Source: Paenibacillus odorifer
Lineage (GTDB): Bacteria > Bacillota > Bacilli > Paenibacillales > Paenibacillaceae
NCBI RefSeq assembly: GCF_000758725.1
Contig: NZ_CP009428.1
Coordinates: forward strand, 806,001 to 870,000
DNA length: 64,000 bases
Direction of reading: 5' to 3'
Below the pieces are notes generated by a model, which ran no database searches, was not told the DNA's origin, and worked only from the letters and a program-made list of their open reading frames with translations. Positions 34,170 through 43,963 of the stretch are shown here, piece by piece. The translations under genes were made by a program, and so were the position numbers. Numbering within the stretch: the first letter of the stretch is position 1; each line of letters begins with the position of its first letter.

Positions 34170-34205
34170 CAACTTTGCTTCTAAAGTAAACCCAGCTCAC
34201 CGTTC

Positions 34206-34252
34206 AGCTGATCATAATTCAGGGATTATCCTGATGTTGGTCGGCTTTTTTT
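34206..34252 (+). terminator. Terminator of the VOC gene
   Basis: AGCTGATCA (34206-34214) pairs with TGGTCGGCT (34238-34246), with a TCAGG/CCTGA stem inside and a T7 tail. Confidence 0.75.
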
Positions 34253-34287
34253 GTATGTATTGAGGGCTATTTTTTTTATGAAAAACA

Positions 34288-34339
34288 TTGAATTATTATG
34301 CATAAAGATGTATAGTGTTTTTTAATTAACGTTAATTAA
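34288..34339 (+). promoter_or_regulatory. Promoter and perfect palindromic TetR operator
   Basis: TTGAAT (34288-34293), 17 bases, TATAGT (34311-34316) form the promoter. The perfect 18-bp palindrome TTAATTAACGTTAATTAA (34322-34339) covers the predicted start site. It is the natural target of the TetR protein encoded just downstream. Confidence 0.8.
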
Positions 34340-34350
34340 GTAAGTAAGGG

Positions 34351-34944
34351 ATGTGGAATGTCTTGACCAAAAACAAGTTGAAAGAAGTAGCGATGCGACT
34401 ATTCGGAGAGAAGGGTTACGAGGGTACGGCTCTCTCTGAAATTGCGAAGGAAGTTGGCGTGAAGACTCCGGCGATCTATGCCTTTTTTGAGAATAAAGAG
34501 GATTTGTTTATGACGGTCTTTCGTGAGGCTATGCAGTCCTATAACACTTATATTCAAGAGCTATCGGAAGAGCAGAAAGTATTGAGTGCGCAGGAAAGTC
34601 TACGAGGCATATTGTCTAGACAGTATGAGTTCTATCAGAAGAGCCCTGAAGCAAGCAAAATTGTACTGAGGTATGTGGTCTTCCCACCGGCATTCTTAAA
34701 GGAAACGATTGAGGAAGCATTTCTAGAGTCCGACGCGATGCTGACGAAGATCATTGAACAATTCATCTCGAAAGGAATGGAAGAGGGCGTAATTCGCGAT
34801 CAATCCGTGCAGCTTCTCGCAGATGCTTTTCTCAACTTGATGGATGGATTAAGCATGCAGTATTTCTATTACACTTCTAAGGGAATTTATGAGCGTAAGC
34901 TAAACCATGCGTTTGAAATGTATTGGAAAGGTGCGTCCTCATAG
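34351..34944 (+). CDS. TetR/AcrR-family regulator
   Basis: A 197-residue TetR protein: N-terminal helix-turn-helix (ALSEIAKEVGVKTPAIYAFFENKEDLF, about 27-53) and a helical ligand domain. A TTG at 34363 is an alternative start; neither has an ideal ribosome site. It is the first gene of a four-gene unit with an NCS1 permease, a DUF917 protein and a hydantoinase/oxoprolinase, and a perfect palindrome sits on its own promoter. It probably represses the unit until its substrate appears. Confidence 0.9.
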   Translation: MWNVLTKNKLKEVAMRLFGEKGYEGTALSEIAKEVGVKTPAIYAFFENKEDLFMTVFREAMQSYNTYIQELSEEQKVLSAQESLRGILSRQYEFYQKSPEASKIVLRYVVFPPAFLKETIEEAFLESDAMLTKIIEQFISKGMEEGVIRDQSVQLLADAFLNLMDGLSMQYFYYTSKGIYERKLNHAFEMYWKGASS

Positions 34945-34981
34945 CGCTACAGAAGAAGATAACAACAAGGGGATGGGGAGA

Positions 34982-36292
34982 ATGGCAGAAGTAAGTGAAG
35001 TAAAGGGGAACGAGCTTAGCTCGGGGGATTTTGAGAGAGAGCCGGTTCCAGCGCATTTGCGTAAAAAATGGCTATCTATGTCGCTCGTCTGGATCGCCAT
35101 CGGGATTGACCTATCAGCGATGTTCTTGGGTGCTCAGCTTGGCAATGGAATGAATCTGACGGATTCACTCACAGCAACAATAATCGGTTCGTTAATCCTA
35201 GGGGTGATCGGAGCGTTATGTGCGTATGTAGGGGCTAAAACAGGGTTATCGACATCGATGATCTCTCGGTTTCTATTCGGAAATGTGGGTGCACGTGTCG
35301 TAGCAGTTATCCTCGGTATTTTCTCACTCGGTTGGTTTGGGGTGCAGGTCGGGTTCTTCGCTTCGAATATGCAGACTGCTTTTAGTCAATTATGGGATAT
35401 TCATCTGTCCTTAGGGGTGCTTTCATTCATAGGTGGGCTTTTGATGATGTCGACAGCTATTTGGGGATATCAATCTATTGAACGACTAAGCACCTGGTCC
35501 GTACCATTGCTTATTTTGTTTATCGGAGTGGCTATTTATTCCGCGTTCCATACCAAAGGAGCTTCAGCCGTGTGGGAACCGATTAGCGGAGCAGCGATCC
35601 CGATGGGGACAGCGATCTCGCTTGTTATTGGTATATTTATTGTCGGTACGGTGCTTTCACCGGATATCGCTCGTTGGGCGCGCACACCGAAGCATGCTAT
35701 AACCGCGGCCTTTATCGGCTTCTTTGTGGGTAACAGCTTCATGACGATTGTAGCTATTTTCCTATCTCGAATTATGGACACAGATGATCTGACGAATATT
35801 TTCATTGCGCTAGGACTTGGGCTTCCAGCCATTATCGTCTTAACCCTTGCCCAATGGACGACAAACACGAACAATTTATATTCTGCTTCGTTAGGGTTCT
35901 CTGTCGTGTTCCAAAAGGTTCCGAAAAAGCTAATTACTATTGTGGCGGGTATCTTTGCTACGTTGCTTGCCGTATTTGGCATCTATGATAAGTTTTTATC
36001 TTTCCTAAATATTATTACGGTGTTTGTCGCTCCAATCGGGGGGATCTACACGTCCGAATTTTTGTTTGTAGATCGAAAGAAATTCACTTTTGAAGGTCTG
36101 GATCGCAATAAGAACTGGGTGATTCGCTCCTTAGCGGTGTGGGTTGCAGCTACGTTGTTCGCTTTTATGACAACCGCAGCGCCAGATGGATTTGGATGGT
36201 TCCAAATCACGAGCGTACCGGCATTAGATGCGTTTATGTTCGCCTTTATCGTGCAGTGGATTGTCGGCAAAATCATGACAAAGAAGGGATAA
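34982..36292 (+). CDS. NCS1-family purine/cytosine permease-like transporter
   Basis: About 436 residues with 12 membrane spans. SLVWIAIGIDLSAMFLGAQLG is the first span with the NCS1 substrate-site pattern, and SRFLFGNVGARVVAVILGIFSLGWFGVQVG follows. I start it at ATG 34982, nine bases after AAGGGG; the ATG at 34973 abuts that site. It probably imports a nucleobase, hydantoin or related ring compound for the two enzymes encoded downstream. Confidence 0.85.
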   Translation: MAEVSEVKGNELSSGDFEREPVPAHLRKKWLSMSLVWIAIGIDLSAMFLGAQLGNGMNLTDSLTATIIGSLILGVIGALCAYVGAKTGLSTSMISRFLFGNVGARVVAVILGIFSLGWFGVQVGFFASNMQTAFSQLWDIHLSLGVLSFIGGLLMMSTAIWGYQSIERLSTWSVPLLILFIGVAIYSAFHTKGASAVWEPISGAAIPMGTAISLVIGIFIVGTVLSPDIARWARTPKHAITAAFIGFFVGNSFMTIVAIFLSRIMDTDDLTNIFIALGLGLPAIIVLTLAQWTTNTNNLYSASLGFSVVFQKVPKKLITIVAGIFATLLAVFGIYDKFLSFLNIITVFVAPIGGIYTSEFLFVDRKKFTFEGLDRNKNWVIRSLAVWVAATLFAFMTTAAPDGFGWFQITSVPALDAFMFAFIVQWIVGKIMTKKG

Positions 36293-36296
36293 CAAC

Positions 36297-37409
36297 ATGA
36301 GAAATCACAAACTAACAGAATTAAATGAACAAGCGGTGCAATACATTGCTGTTGGTGCAGCCGTTCTTGGAACAGGCGGGGGCGGTGACCCGCATATTGG
36401 TAAATTGATGGCGATGGAAGCCATTCGCAAATATGGTCCTGTTCGTTTAGTAAGTCCTGAGGATCTGGAGGACGATGCATTGGTTGTTCCTATATCCATG
36501 ATTGGCGCACCTACGGTTATGAATGAGAAGATTCCTTCGATTCAGCAAATGATCAAGCCTTTGGATATGATTGAGAAAGAGCTGGGCCGCAAGGTGAGCG
36601 CCATTATGCCGATTGAGGTCGGTGGCGGTAACTCTCTGGTTCCCGTAATTACGGCTGCGGAACGCAATATTCCTATCGTAGATGCGGATGCCATGGGACG
36701 GGCTTTTCCAGAATCGCAAATGGTGACATTCTACTTGGACGGTATTGACTGCAGTCCGATTACGATGGCAGATGAACGCGGCAATGGTGTGCTTATGCAT
36801 GCGATCGACGGTGTTTGGGAAGAGCGGATGGCGCGTGCGGTTACGATTCAAATGGGCGGATCAGCTTCGATTTGTGATTATCCGGTAACTGGAGCGCAGG
36901 TAAAGCAAAGTGCAATTCCACATACCTTGACGCTTGCGTATGAAATTGGAAAAACATTGTTTGAGTCCAAGGAATTGAAGCAGAATCCAATTGAAATGCT
37001 GCTGAAGCAGCTGAATGGATATGCGTTGTTCCAGGGTAAGGCAGTAGACATTCGCCGTCGTACAGAAGGCGGATTTACACGCGGTGAAGCGATCTTCGAA
37101 GGTACAGATGCTAAAAAGGGACGTACGATGACTTTGTTCTTCCAGAATGAGTTCCTTCTTGCCACAGAAGATGGACATTCAATTGCTATTACTCCTGATC
37201 TGATCTCTGTGCTTGACCAGGATACCGGTATGCCAATCACGACTGAGAATTTGAAATACGGTGCTCGGGTTAGTGTGGTTGGTTTCCCTTGTGATCCGAA
37301 ATGGCGTTCACCAAAGGGCCTCGAGACGGTAGGTCCACAATATTTTGGCTATGACGCACCTTATGTTCCAATTGAACAATTGGCAGCAGAGAAAGGGGGA
37401 GCAGAGTAA
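36297..37409 (+). CDS. DUF917-family protein (hydantoinase-associated)
   Basis: A 370-residue protein with the family's N-terminal VGAAVLGTGGGGDPHIGK, the MPIEVGGGNS loop and DADAMGRAFPE. DUF917 proteins usually travel with hydantoinase/oxoprolinase subunits and NCS1 or NCS2 permeases, as here. The gene starts four bases after the permease stop and overlaps the next gene by one base, so the products are coupled. The reaction is not established. Confidence 0.85.
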   Translation: MRNHKLTELNEQAVQYIAVGAAVLGTGGGGDPHIGKLMAMEAIRKYGPVRLVSPEDLEDDALVVPISMIGAPTVMNEKIPSIQQMIKPLDMIEKELGRKVSAIMPIEVGGGNSLVPVITAAERNIPIVDADAMGRAFPESQMVTFYLDGIDCSPITMADERGNGVLMHAIDGVWEERMARAVTIQMGGSASICDYPVTGAQVKQSAIPHTLTLAYEIGKTLFESKELKQNPIEMLLKQLNGYALFQGKAVDIRRRTEGGFTRGEAIFEGTDAKKGRTMTLFFQNEFLLATEDGHSIAITPDLISVLDQDTGMPITTENLKYGARVSVVGFPCDPKWRSPKGLETVGPQYFGYDAPYVPIEQLAAEKGGAE

Positions 37410-38989
37410 TGTCTCATACGAATGTAGACAACATGGAAGAAATATACCGCATTGGGATTGATGTCGGCGGGACAAATACAGATGCAGCCTTGCTCGACTC
37501 CAAGCTAAACACCATTCATACGATAAAAGTGCATACCACAAGTGATGTGAATGAAGGCATTACTGAATCCATCCGTCGTTTGTTAGCAGAGAGTAGTGTG
37601 AATCCGGCGCAGATTCGTTATGCAATGCTCGGAACTACGCACTGTACGAATGCTATTGTAGAGCGCAAGCACTTGGGGAAAGTCGGCTTGATTCGAATCG
37701 GGGCACCGGCAACAACTGCGGTTCCTCCACTTGCGGATTGGGACGATACACTTAAGGCAACGGTTTGCCCACATGCTTATGTTGTTCATGGTGGATATGA
37801 ATATGATGGCCGCACGATTGTTGAAATGGATGAAGAAGAGATTCTAGACTGCTTTTTGAAAATGAAGGGTGAAGTCGAAGCGGTTGCGATCTGTGGTGTG
37901 TTCTCCCCAGTGAATACCTCGCAGGAGAAACGTGTCGAAGAACTAGCGAAGCAAGTACTTGGCGCAGATATGCCTGTGACGTTGTCTCATGAGATTGGAA
38001 GTATTGGATTGCTCGAGCGTGAGAACGCGTCGTTGCTGAACGGCGCATTACTTAACGTCATTGCTGGAGTCGTAAAGGGCTTCGAAGAGGCGCTTCACAC
38101 TTATGGAATTGACGCGAGCCTATACATCTGTCAGAACGATGGAACACTGATGTACAGTGAATATGCGCTTCGTTACCCGATTCTGACGATTGCTTGCGGT
38201 CCGACGAATTCCATTCGGGGCGCGGCACACTTGTCAGGTCTGAATGATGCACTTGTTGTTGATATCGGTGGCACCACGACAGATATCGGCGTCCTGATGC
38301 AAGGCTTCCCGCGTCAATCCTCCGCTGCGGTTGAGATTGGCGGGATTCGCACGAACTTCCGCATGCCGGATATCTTATCGATCGGGATCGGCGGCGGTAC
38401 AATCGTTCGCTTGGATGAAACGCAGGATCAGGTAACAGTGGGTCCGGATAGCGTGGGGTACGAGCTATTGAAGCGCGGTCTCATCTTTGGTGGTGATACG
38501 CTCACAGCAACCGATGTGGCGGTGAAGCTTAATCGATACGAGTGGAAAGATGCGCAGACTGAGGCACTTGATGAATCGATCTGCAAGAGAGCAGATGAGA
38601 TCATTACGCGGGATATCGAGGAAGCGATTGATCGGATGAAGACAAGCTCAGATCCTGTTGACGTCATTTTGGTCGGTGGCGGAAGTATTCTTGTGGCAGA
38701 CAAGCTTGAAGGTGTATCACGGATTGTAAGACCGGATCACTATGATGCTGCAAATGCGATTGGCGCTGCGTTAGGTGAGGTGAGCGGGGAGACAGAGCGG
38801 ATTTATTCCCTGGACGAAATGTCTTATGATGAAGCTAAGGAAGATGCCCGCAGCCATGCAATAGAGCAAGCTGTTCTAGCCGGTGCAGATCGCGATACCG
38901 TTCAGATCGTATTGTCTGAGGATATTCCGATTGCATACTTGCCGGGTAATGCCTTGCTGGTAAAAGTAAAAGCGGCTGGACGTTTATAA
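37409..38989 (+). CDS. Hydantoinase/oxoprolinase family protein (HyuA-like, short form)
   Basis: A 526-residue protein with an actin-like ATP-binding fold: RIGIDVGGTNTDAALLD (phosphate 1), LVVDIGGTTTDIGVL (phosphate 2) and VDVILVGGGSILV. Such proteins open lactam or hydantoin rings with ATP. It is shorter than stand-alone HyuA (about 690 residues) and matches the short form that pairs with DUF917. It is the last gene of the TetR-controlled unit and is followed by a terminator. Confidence 0.88.
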   Translation: MSHTNVDNMEEIYRIGIDVGGTNTDAALLDSKLNTIHTIKVHTTSDVNEGITESIRRLLAESSVNPAQIRYAMLGTTHCTNAIVERKHLGKVGLIRIGAPATTAVPPLADWDDTLKATVCPHAYVVHGGYEYDGRTIVEMDEEEILDCFLKMKGEVEAVAICGVFSPVNTSQEKRVEELAKQVLGADMPVTLSHEIGSIGLLERENASLLNGALLNVIAGVVKGFEEALHTYGIDASLYICQNDGTLMYSEYALRYPILTIACGPTNSIRGAAHLSGLNDALVVDIGGTTTDIGVLMQGFPRQSSAAVEIGGIRTNFRMPDILSIGIGGGTIVRLDETQDQVTVGPDSVGYELLKRGLIFGGDTLTATDVAVKLNRYEWKDAQTEALDESICKRADEIITRDIEEAIDRMKTSSDPVDVILVGGGSILVADKLEGVSRIVRPDHYDAANAIGAALGEVSGETERIYSLDEMSYDEAKEDARSHAIEQAVLAGADRDTVQIVLSEDIPIAYLPGNALLVKVKAAGRL

Positions 38990-38999
38990 GATGATTATG

Positions 39000-39041
39000 G
39001 ATCTGCCTTGAGGAGTGAACTCTTCGAGGCGGATCTTTTTG
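39000..39041 (+). terminator. Terminator of the NCS1-DUF917-hydantoinase unit
   Basis: GATCTGCC...GAGT pairs with ACTC...GGCGGATC, with G-U pairs and small bulges, then TTTTT. Confidence 0.75.
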
Positions 39042-39132
39042 TCTTTATAATTGTATTACCAAGAAAGAAAGGGGATTTAGAATAGCTGTCGAAGTGGGTT
39101 ATGTACATATTTTAACGATGGGAGAGAGGACA

Positions 39133-39984
39133 ATGAAAGTGATTAGCACATTAGAAATCGTAGATGTACAGACTAGGGAGCGTACTGCCCTCCGCTCATT
39201 TGATTATTTAATCGAGGCACCCAATTGGACTAGCGATGGTAAGCGTCTTATTTATAATAGTCGAGGTTGTCTCTATTCGTTCGACATCGCAACCTGTGAG
39301 CTTGTTCAAATTGACTCGGGGTTTGCTGCGGAATGTAATAACGATCATGTTCTGTCTTTTGACAACACTAAGATCGCAATTAGTCACCATACGAAAGAAG
39401 ATGGTAAATCTCGTATATATATTCTTCCCATGGAGGGTGGCGAACCGGTTCTAGTTACACCGAATGCTCCAAGTTATTTACATGGTTGGTCTCCAAACGG
39501 TGCTGAGTTAGCTTACTGTGCAGAGCGCAATGGTCAATATGATATTTATACCATTCCAGTAGACGGGGGAGTAGAGGTACAACTGACGGATTCGCCTGGG
39601 CTGGATGATGGGCCTGAATATTCACCAGATGGGGGAAATATATGGTTCAACTCGGTGCGTACAGGGCTGATGCAGATATGGCGAATGAATGCCGATGGCA
39701 CTGAGCAAACACAGATGACTTTTGATGAGAGTAATAACTGGTTCCCGCATGTATCGCCAGATGGGCAGACGATTGCTTACTTGAGTTACCGCAAAGGAGA
39801 TGTAGATCCTGGCGATCACCCTGCGAATAAGGATGTTGAGATTCGATTGATGGCAAGCACGGGAGGAGATTATCGCACACTAGTACAATTGATTGGAGGA
39901 CAAGGTACGATTAACGTGAATTCGTGGTCTCCGGATAGTAAGCGCTTGGCGTTTGTAAGTTATGTGGTGGAGGAATACGAATAA
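39133..39984 (+). CDS. TolB-like six-bladed propeller protein (cytosolic)
   Basis: A 283-residue protein starting at ATG 39133, behind GGGAGAGAGG; the upstream ATG at 39094 lacks a site. It has WD40-like/PD40 repeats: APNWTSDGKRLIYNS, LHGWSPNGAELAYCAE, DDGPEYSPDGGNIWFNS, WFPHVSPDGQTIAYLS and VNSWSPDSKRLAFVS. There is no signal peptide. Members of this group are often annotated as TolB-like or biopolymer-transporter-like. Its role here is unknown. Confidence 0.8.
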   Translation: MKVISTLEIVDVQTRERTALRSFDYLIEAPNWTSDGKRLIYNSRGCLYSFDIATCELVQIDSGFAAECNNDHVLSFDNTKIAISHHTKEDGKSRIYILPMEGGEPVLVTPNAPSYLHGWSPNGAELAYCAERNGQYDIYTIPVDGGVEVQLTDSPGLDDGPEYSPDGGNIWFNSVRTGLMQIWRMNADGTEQTQMTFDESNNWFPHVSPDGQTIAYLSYRKGDVDPGDHPANKDVEIRLMASTGGDYRTLVQLIGGQGTINVNSWSPDSKRLAFVSYVVEEYE

Positions 39985-40038
39985 AATACCGATAAAAATT
40001 ATAGTATTGTTATTTATATATAAATGGAGGAAAGACGG

Positions 40039-41736
40039 ATGAAGAGGATTTTTAGTATATTGCTGATGTTATTACTGGTTACACCAGCACTCGGCACTAC
40101 AACCTTTGCGGGCAATACGGTGAAGGCTAAGGTGACAGAGAGCAGTACATATTTTGATGGAGAACAGCGGAACCTGAATGGGTTCAACATATCGAATAAC
40201 AATTATTTCAGACTACGCGATTTGGCAGAGTATTTCTCGGGAACGAGCAGCCAGTTTGATATCACTTGGAATAAAGCGAACAATGCGATTGAGATCATAA
40301 CTGGGCAAGCATATACGCCCGAAAAGAAAACTACGAGTAACTATTATAGCCGCAATAAAAATTATGCAGCTACGCTTTCCAACTCTAAGGTGCTGGTAAA
40401 TGGACAGTTGCAGTCTATTACGGCGTACAATATTGATGATAACAATTATTTTCAGTTGAGAGATTTGGCGGGCAAAATCCCGTTCGATATTGAATTTGAC
40501 GTTCAGTCTGATCGCATATCGTTATTCTCCAAGATCCCAGATCATGCTTACCGGGTAAAGACGGCAGCTGTAGCTGAGAGTAATGCAGAATCTTCTTATT
40601 TTCCTAGATGGAAAAGTACGGCCACTTCCTATCTCGTGAATAATAAGGACGGGACTGTAAGTGTCCTTGAGGCGAATAAGGAGGTTACGATTGAATCATA
40701 TAATGAGAAGTTTGAACTAACTGGAAATAAGAGTATCCCTTTTGAGCTTCCGATATTTGGTGGTTTCTACTGTGGGGAGAAGTATAACTATATTGCTTTT
40801 GGCCAAGAGAACCGCGAAGAGAATGATAGCAAAGAAGTCATTCGTATTGTCCGTTATGATAAAAGCTTCAATAGAGTAGACAGTGTCTCCATAAAGGGTG
40901 GGGAGAGCTATACCGTTAGCCCGTTTGATTCAGGCTCCGGTAGTATGGCTGAGGCTGGAGATACGCTTGTATTTCACACCTCACGTACAAGATACACGAC
41001 AGAAGATAAATTAAATCATCAATCCCAGCTTACCATTATCGTAAATACTAAATCCATGACCGTGACCAATGATCTGGGAAGATTCCAGAAGAATCATGTC
41101 AGTCACTCTTTTGACCAATATGTATTGTTTGATGGTGCAGCGCATGTTCTAGTCGATCATGGAGACGCTTATCCCCGTTCGATTGTTCTGAATAAAGGAG
41201 ACGGAGCCAGTTATAACGAAGTAGACTTATTTAATATTCCCGGCAAAATCGGAGCTAACGCGACGGGTGTTTCTATAGGCGGATTTGAGCTGTCCCCGGC
41301 GAACTATATAGTCGCTATGAATTCGGTAGATCATTCCCTAGTCAAAGAGTATACATCTTATGAGATGGTGGGTTTAGAAACGGACCAAAGGGATGTCATG
41401 CTTAGTGTGTTGCCCAAGTCCAACCTGAGCAGTACTTCGGTGAATCACATTACCTTGGCTAAATATGTAGGCACGAACCTGATCGCTTCCATCCCTAAAC
41501 TAGTAAAAATCACAGACGACAAAATGATGGTGCTGTGGCAGGAGTTTGATAAAGAGAATCATCCGGGTGATCTGAAATATGTTCTTATAGATGGAGCGGG
41601 GAAAGCTACTAGCGACATCCAAACGGTCAAGCATTTTGCCTTATCAGAGTGCAGTCCTATTATTAGTGGTGATAAAATTATTTGGTATACTAACAATAAG
41701 GGGTCCCGAGTGTTCTATTCGATCCCGTTAAATTAA
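40039..41736 (+). CDS. Secreted stalk-domain protein (copper-amine-oxidase N-terminal-like repeats)
   Basis: A 565-residue secreted protein: signal peptide 1-25 (RIFSILLMLLLVTPALGTTTFAG), then two stalk repeats marked by NNNYFRLRDLAEYF (about 57-70) and DNNYFQLRDLAGKIP (about 138-152), each preceded by a short VNG or DGE turn. The remaining 380 residues look beta-rich and may form a propeller, without a motif I know. GGAGG precedes ATG 40039. Stalk repeats are common in Paenibacillus surface proteins. A terminator follows, so it stands alone. Confidence 0.8.
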   Translation: MKRIFSILLMLLLVTPALGTTTFAGNTVKAKVTESSTYFDGEQRNLNGFNISNNNYFRLRDLAEYFSGTSSQFDITWNKANNAIEIITGQAYTPEKKTTSNYYSRNKNYAATLSNSKVLVNGQLQSITAYNIDDNNYFQLRDLAGKIPFDIEFDVQSDRISLFSKIPDHAYRVKTAAVAESNAESSYFPRWKSTATSYLVNNKDGTVSVLEANKEVTIESYNEKFELTGNKSIPFELPIFGGFYCGEKYNYIAFGQENREENDSKEVIRIVRYDKSFNRVDSVSIKGGESYTVSPFDSGSGSMAEAGDTLVFHTSRTRYTTEDKLNHQSQLTIIVNTKSMTVTNDLGRFQKNHVSHSFDQYVLFDGAAHVLVDHGDAYPRSIVLNKGDGASYNEVDLFNIPGKIGANATGVSIGGFELSPANYIVAMNSVDHSLVKEYTSYEMVGLETDQRDVMLSVLPKSNLSSTSVNHITLAKYVGTNLIASIPKLVKITDDKMMVLWQEFDKENHPGDLKYVLIDGAGKATSDIQTVKHFALSECSPIISGDKIIWYTNNKGSRVFYSIPLN

Positions 41737-41783
41737 CGGATTCAATTAATAACAAAGTGGGTAAATTAGACTATAAGCTATAA

Positions 41784-41815
41784 ATAGGACCTTCTAATTA
41801 GAAGGTCTATTTTTT
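41784..41815 (+). terminator. Terminator of the stalk-domain gene
   Basis: ATAGGACCTTC pairs with GAAGGTCTAT with one bulged G, followed by a T run. Confidence 0.8.
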
Positions 41816-41848
41816 CACGCAAAAATTACATCATCCATGGAGGTCGCT

Positions 41849-43729
41849 ATGCATCGCGTAAATCTAAACCAGGAACAGTTCAACCAACAGGTGATTAATC
41901 ACGCCTCCTTTGGGATCGCTCTTTTAGCGCCAAATGGTTTGATTCTGACCGTAAACCCAGCCTTTGAACAGACTTTTGGTTATTCCACTGAAGAGTTTGA
42001 GGGTATGCGGTTAGAAGACCTTTCTCACCCCGAAGATTTCGGCAACCTTCATGATCTAAAGGCACTCTTGGGTGAGAAAACAAGATTGCAGATGGAAAAG
42101 CAGTTTATCACAAAAAATGGAGATTATATTTGGGGACAGCTTACTCTCCACTTATTCAGCGACGAGTCGAACCAGCCAGCATATTTCATTTGCCAAATCG
42201 TTAACATTACAAAGCAAAAGGAATCTGAGCAACGCCTTCAGGAGTCTGTTGAACGGTATACGTCGCTTAAAAAATACAACCATGACGCCGTCATTTCCTT
42301 TGACCTTGACGGTCGAATCATTAACACCAATAGTATGGCTGAAAAGATAACGGGCTACGCCATCGAGTCCGAGTTGATCGGGATGAAGCTTGCGAGTCTG
42401 ATTGGAGAAGAGAATGTCCAGCGCATTCTGGAAAGAGCCCTTTACGATAATACGGTTGAGCAGTATATCAATAAGCTTGTCACTAAGGAAAGCGAAGTAG
42501 TTGAAGTGCTCACCAGTATTGCACCCATTTATGTGAACAATCATAATATCGGATTTTACCTTATATGCAAGGACATTTCCGAGCAAAGGCAATTGTCGCT
42601 AGCTAAGGAAGCCGCAGAGTCCACGAATAGAGCTAAAAGTGAGTTCCTGGCTATGATGAGTCATGAAATTCGCACTCCCATGAACGGGGTGATCGGCATG
42701 ACTGATATTTTGCTTGAAACAGAGCTTAATGAAGAACAACGTGAATATGTAGAAATCATTCGCAAAAGCGGAGGAATCCTGCTCAATATAATCAATGATA
42801 TCCTTGATCTTTCAAAAATTGAGGCAGGCCGTAGCGAGCTGCAAGAGGATACATTCGATCTGCGGACTTGCCTCAAGGACAGCTTTTCTGTTATCGCAAT
42901 AAAAGCTGAACAAAAAAATCTGGAGCTCACCAGCATCATAAATCATGATGTTCCTGACTTTATTTACGGTGACGAGGAACGCTTGAAGCAGGTGTTTTTG
43001 AACCTGCTAGGGAATGCTGTGAAATTCACACCCGCGGGCAGCATATCGGTAAAAGTGAGGCTTGTAAAGGAAGATCCCTTCCTGCTGGCCTTTACGGTAA
43101 CCGATACTGGCATTGGAATTGATCCTGATCGACTTACTGATATTTTTGAACCATTTGAGCAGGTGGATAGCTTTATGATGCGGAGACACGAAGGCACGGG
43201 TCTTGGCCTTGCCATCAGCCGCAGAATTGTCGAAATGATGGGTGGTGAGATCTATGCGGAGAGTGACGGCAAGAGCGGTACGTCGGTTACCTTCACAATC
43301 AGGCCCAAGAAATCAGTGGTAATCCCTAGCCAAGAGGCTAACATTAACAAGCTTCATACCGCACGTGAGGCAAGGATTTTACTTGCTGAAGACAACTCTA
43401 TCAATGCGCTAGTGCTGACCAAAATACTCGAAAAAATGGGTCACAGCGTTATCGCCGTCACAAATGGCATAGATGCGGTTGAAGCAGCACGGAAAGAACC
43501 CTTTGATCTTATTTTATTGGATCTTCACATGCCCATTATGAACGGTATAGAGGCTATGAAGATGTTAAGAGATGAGCATCAAGAGAAATGTCCGCCGATC
43601 ATCGCGGTCACGGCTAATGCTTTGAAGGGTGATCGTGAAAATTGTCTAGCTGCCGGGATGGACGAGTATATCAGCAAGCCTGTAAAACGTGAAGTCATCA
43701 TAAAGATGTTAGATCAGTTTGTGATCTAA
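41849..43729 (+). CDS. Soluble hybrid sensor histidine kinase (PAS-PAS-HisKA-HATPase-REC)
   Basis: A 626-residue protein starting at ATG 41849 behind GGAGG. It has two PAS domains (about 12-125 and 135-250), a HisKA H-box SHEIRTPMNG with His272, an HATPase domain with N-box FLNLLGNAVKFT, DTGIGID and GTGLGLAIS, and a REC domain from 508 with phospho-acceptor Asp558 in LDLHMPIMNG and Lys in SKPV. No membrane span is present, so it senses a cytosolic signal. There is no output regulator or HPt beside it, so the phosphotransfer partner must be elsewhere. Confidence 0.92.
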   Translation: MHRVNLNQEQFNQQVINHASFGIALLAPNGLILTVNPAFEQTFGYSTEEFEGMRLEDLSHPEDFGNLHDLKALLGEKTRLQMEKQFITKNGDYIWGQLTLHLFSDESNQPAYFICQIVNITKQKESEQRLQESVERYTSLKKYNHDAVISFDLDGRIINTNSMAEKITGYAIESELIGMKLASLIGEENVQRILERALYDNTVEQYINKLVTKESEVVEVLTSIAPIYVNNHNIGFYLICKDISEQRQLSLAKEAAESTNRAKSEFLAMMSHEIRTPMNGVIGMTDILLETELNEEQREYVEIIRKSGGILLNIINDILDLSKIEAGRSELQEDTFDLRTCLKDSFSVIAIKAEQKNLELTSIINHDVPDFIYGDEERLKQVFLNLLGNAVKFTPAGSISVKVRLVKEDPFLLAFTVTDTGIGIDPDRLTDIFEPFEQVDSFMMRRHEGTGLGLAISRRIVEMMGGEIYAESDGKSGTSVTFTIRPKKSVVIPSQEANINKLHTAREARILLAEDNSINALVLTKILEKMGHSVIAVTNGIDAVEAARKEPFDLILLDLHMPIMNGIEAMKMLRDEHQEKCPPIIAVTANALKGDRENCLAAGMDEYISKPVKREVIIKMLDQFVI

Positions 43730-43963
43730 TATAAACTGCATCAACCTCTTAGTGATATTATCCCCTTCAGGTGAATAGTAAAAAGCCAGTCCATTACTGT
43801 TACACTTGGAGGGGATCGCTCTATCCATTGAATTACATAGCATTGCACGTTATACTTTGAAAAGAAATACGGACCCGCTTATCATATAACAGATCCGTCC
43901 TTCTATAAGGTATGGATCTTATTTTTTGTATGTATATATTCAGTCAGAGACGGAGGCGCAACA

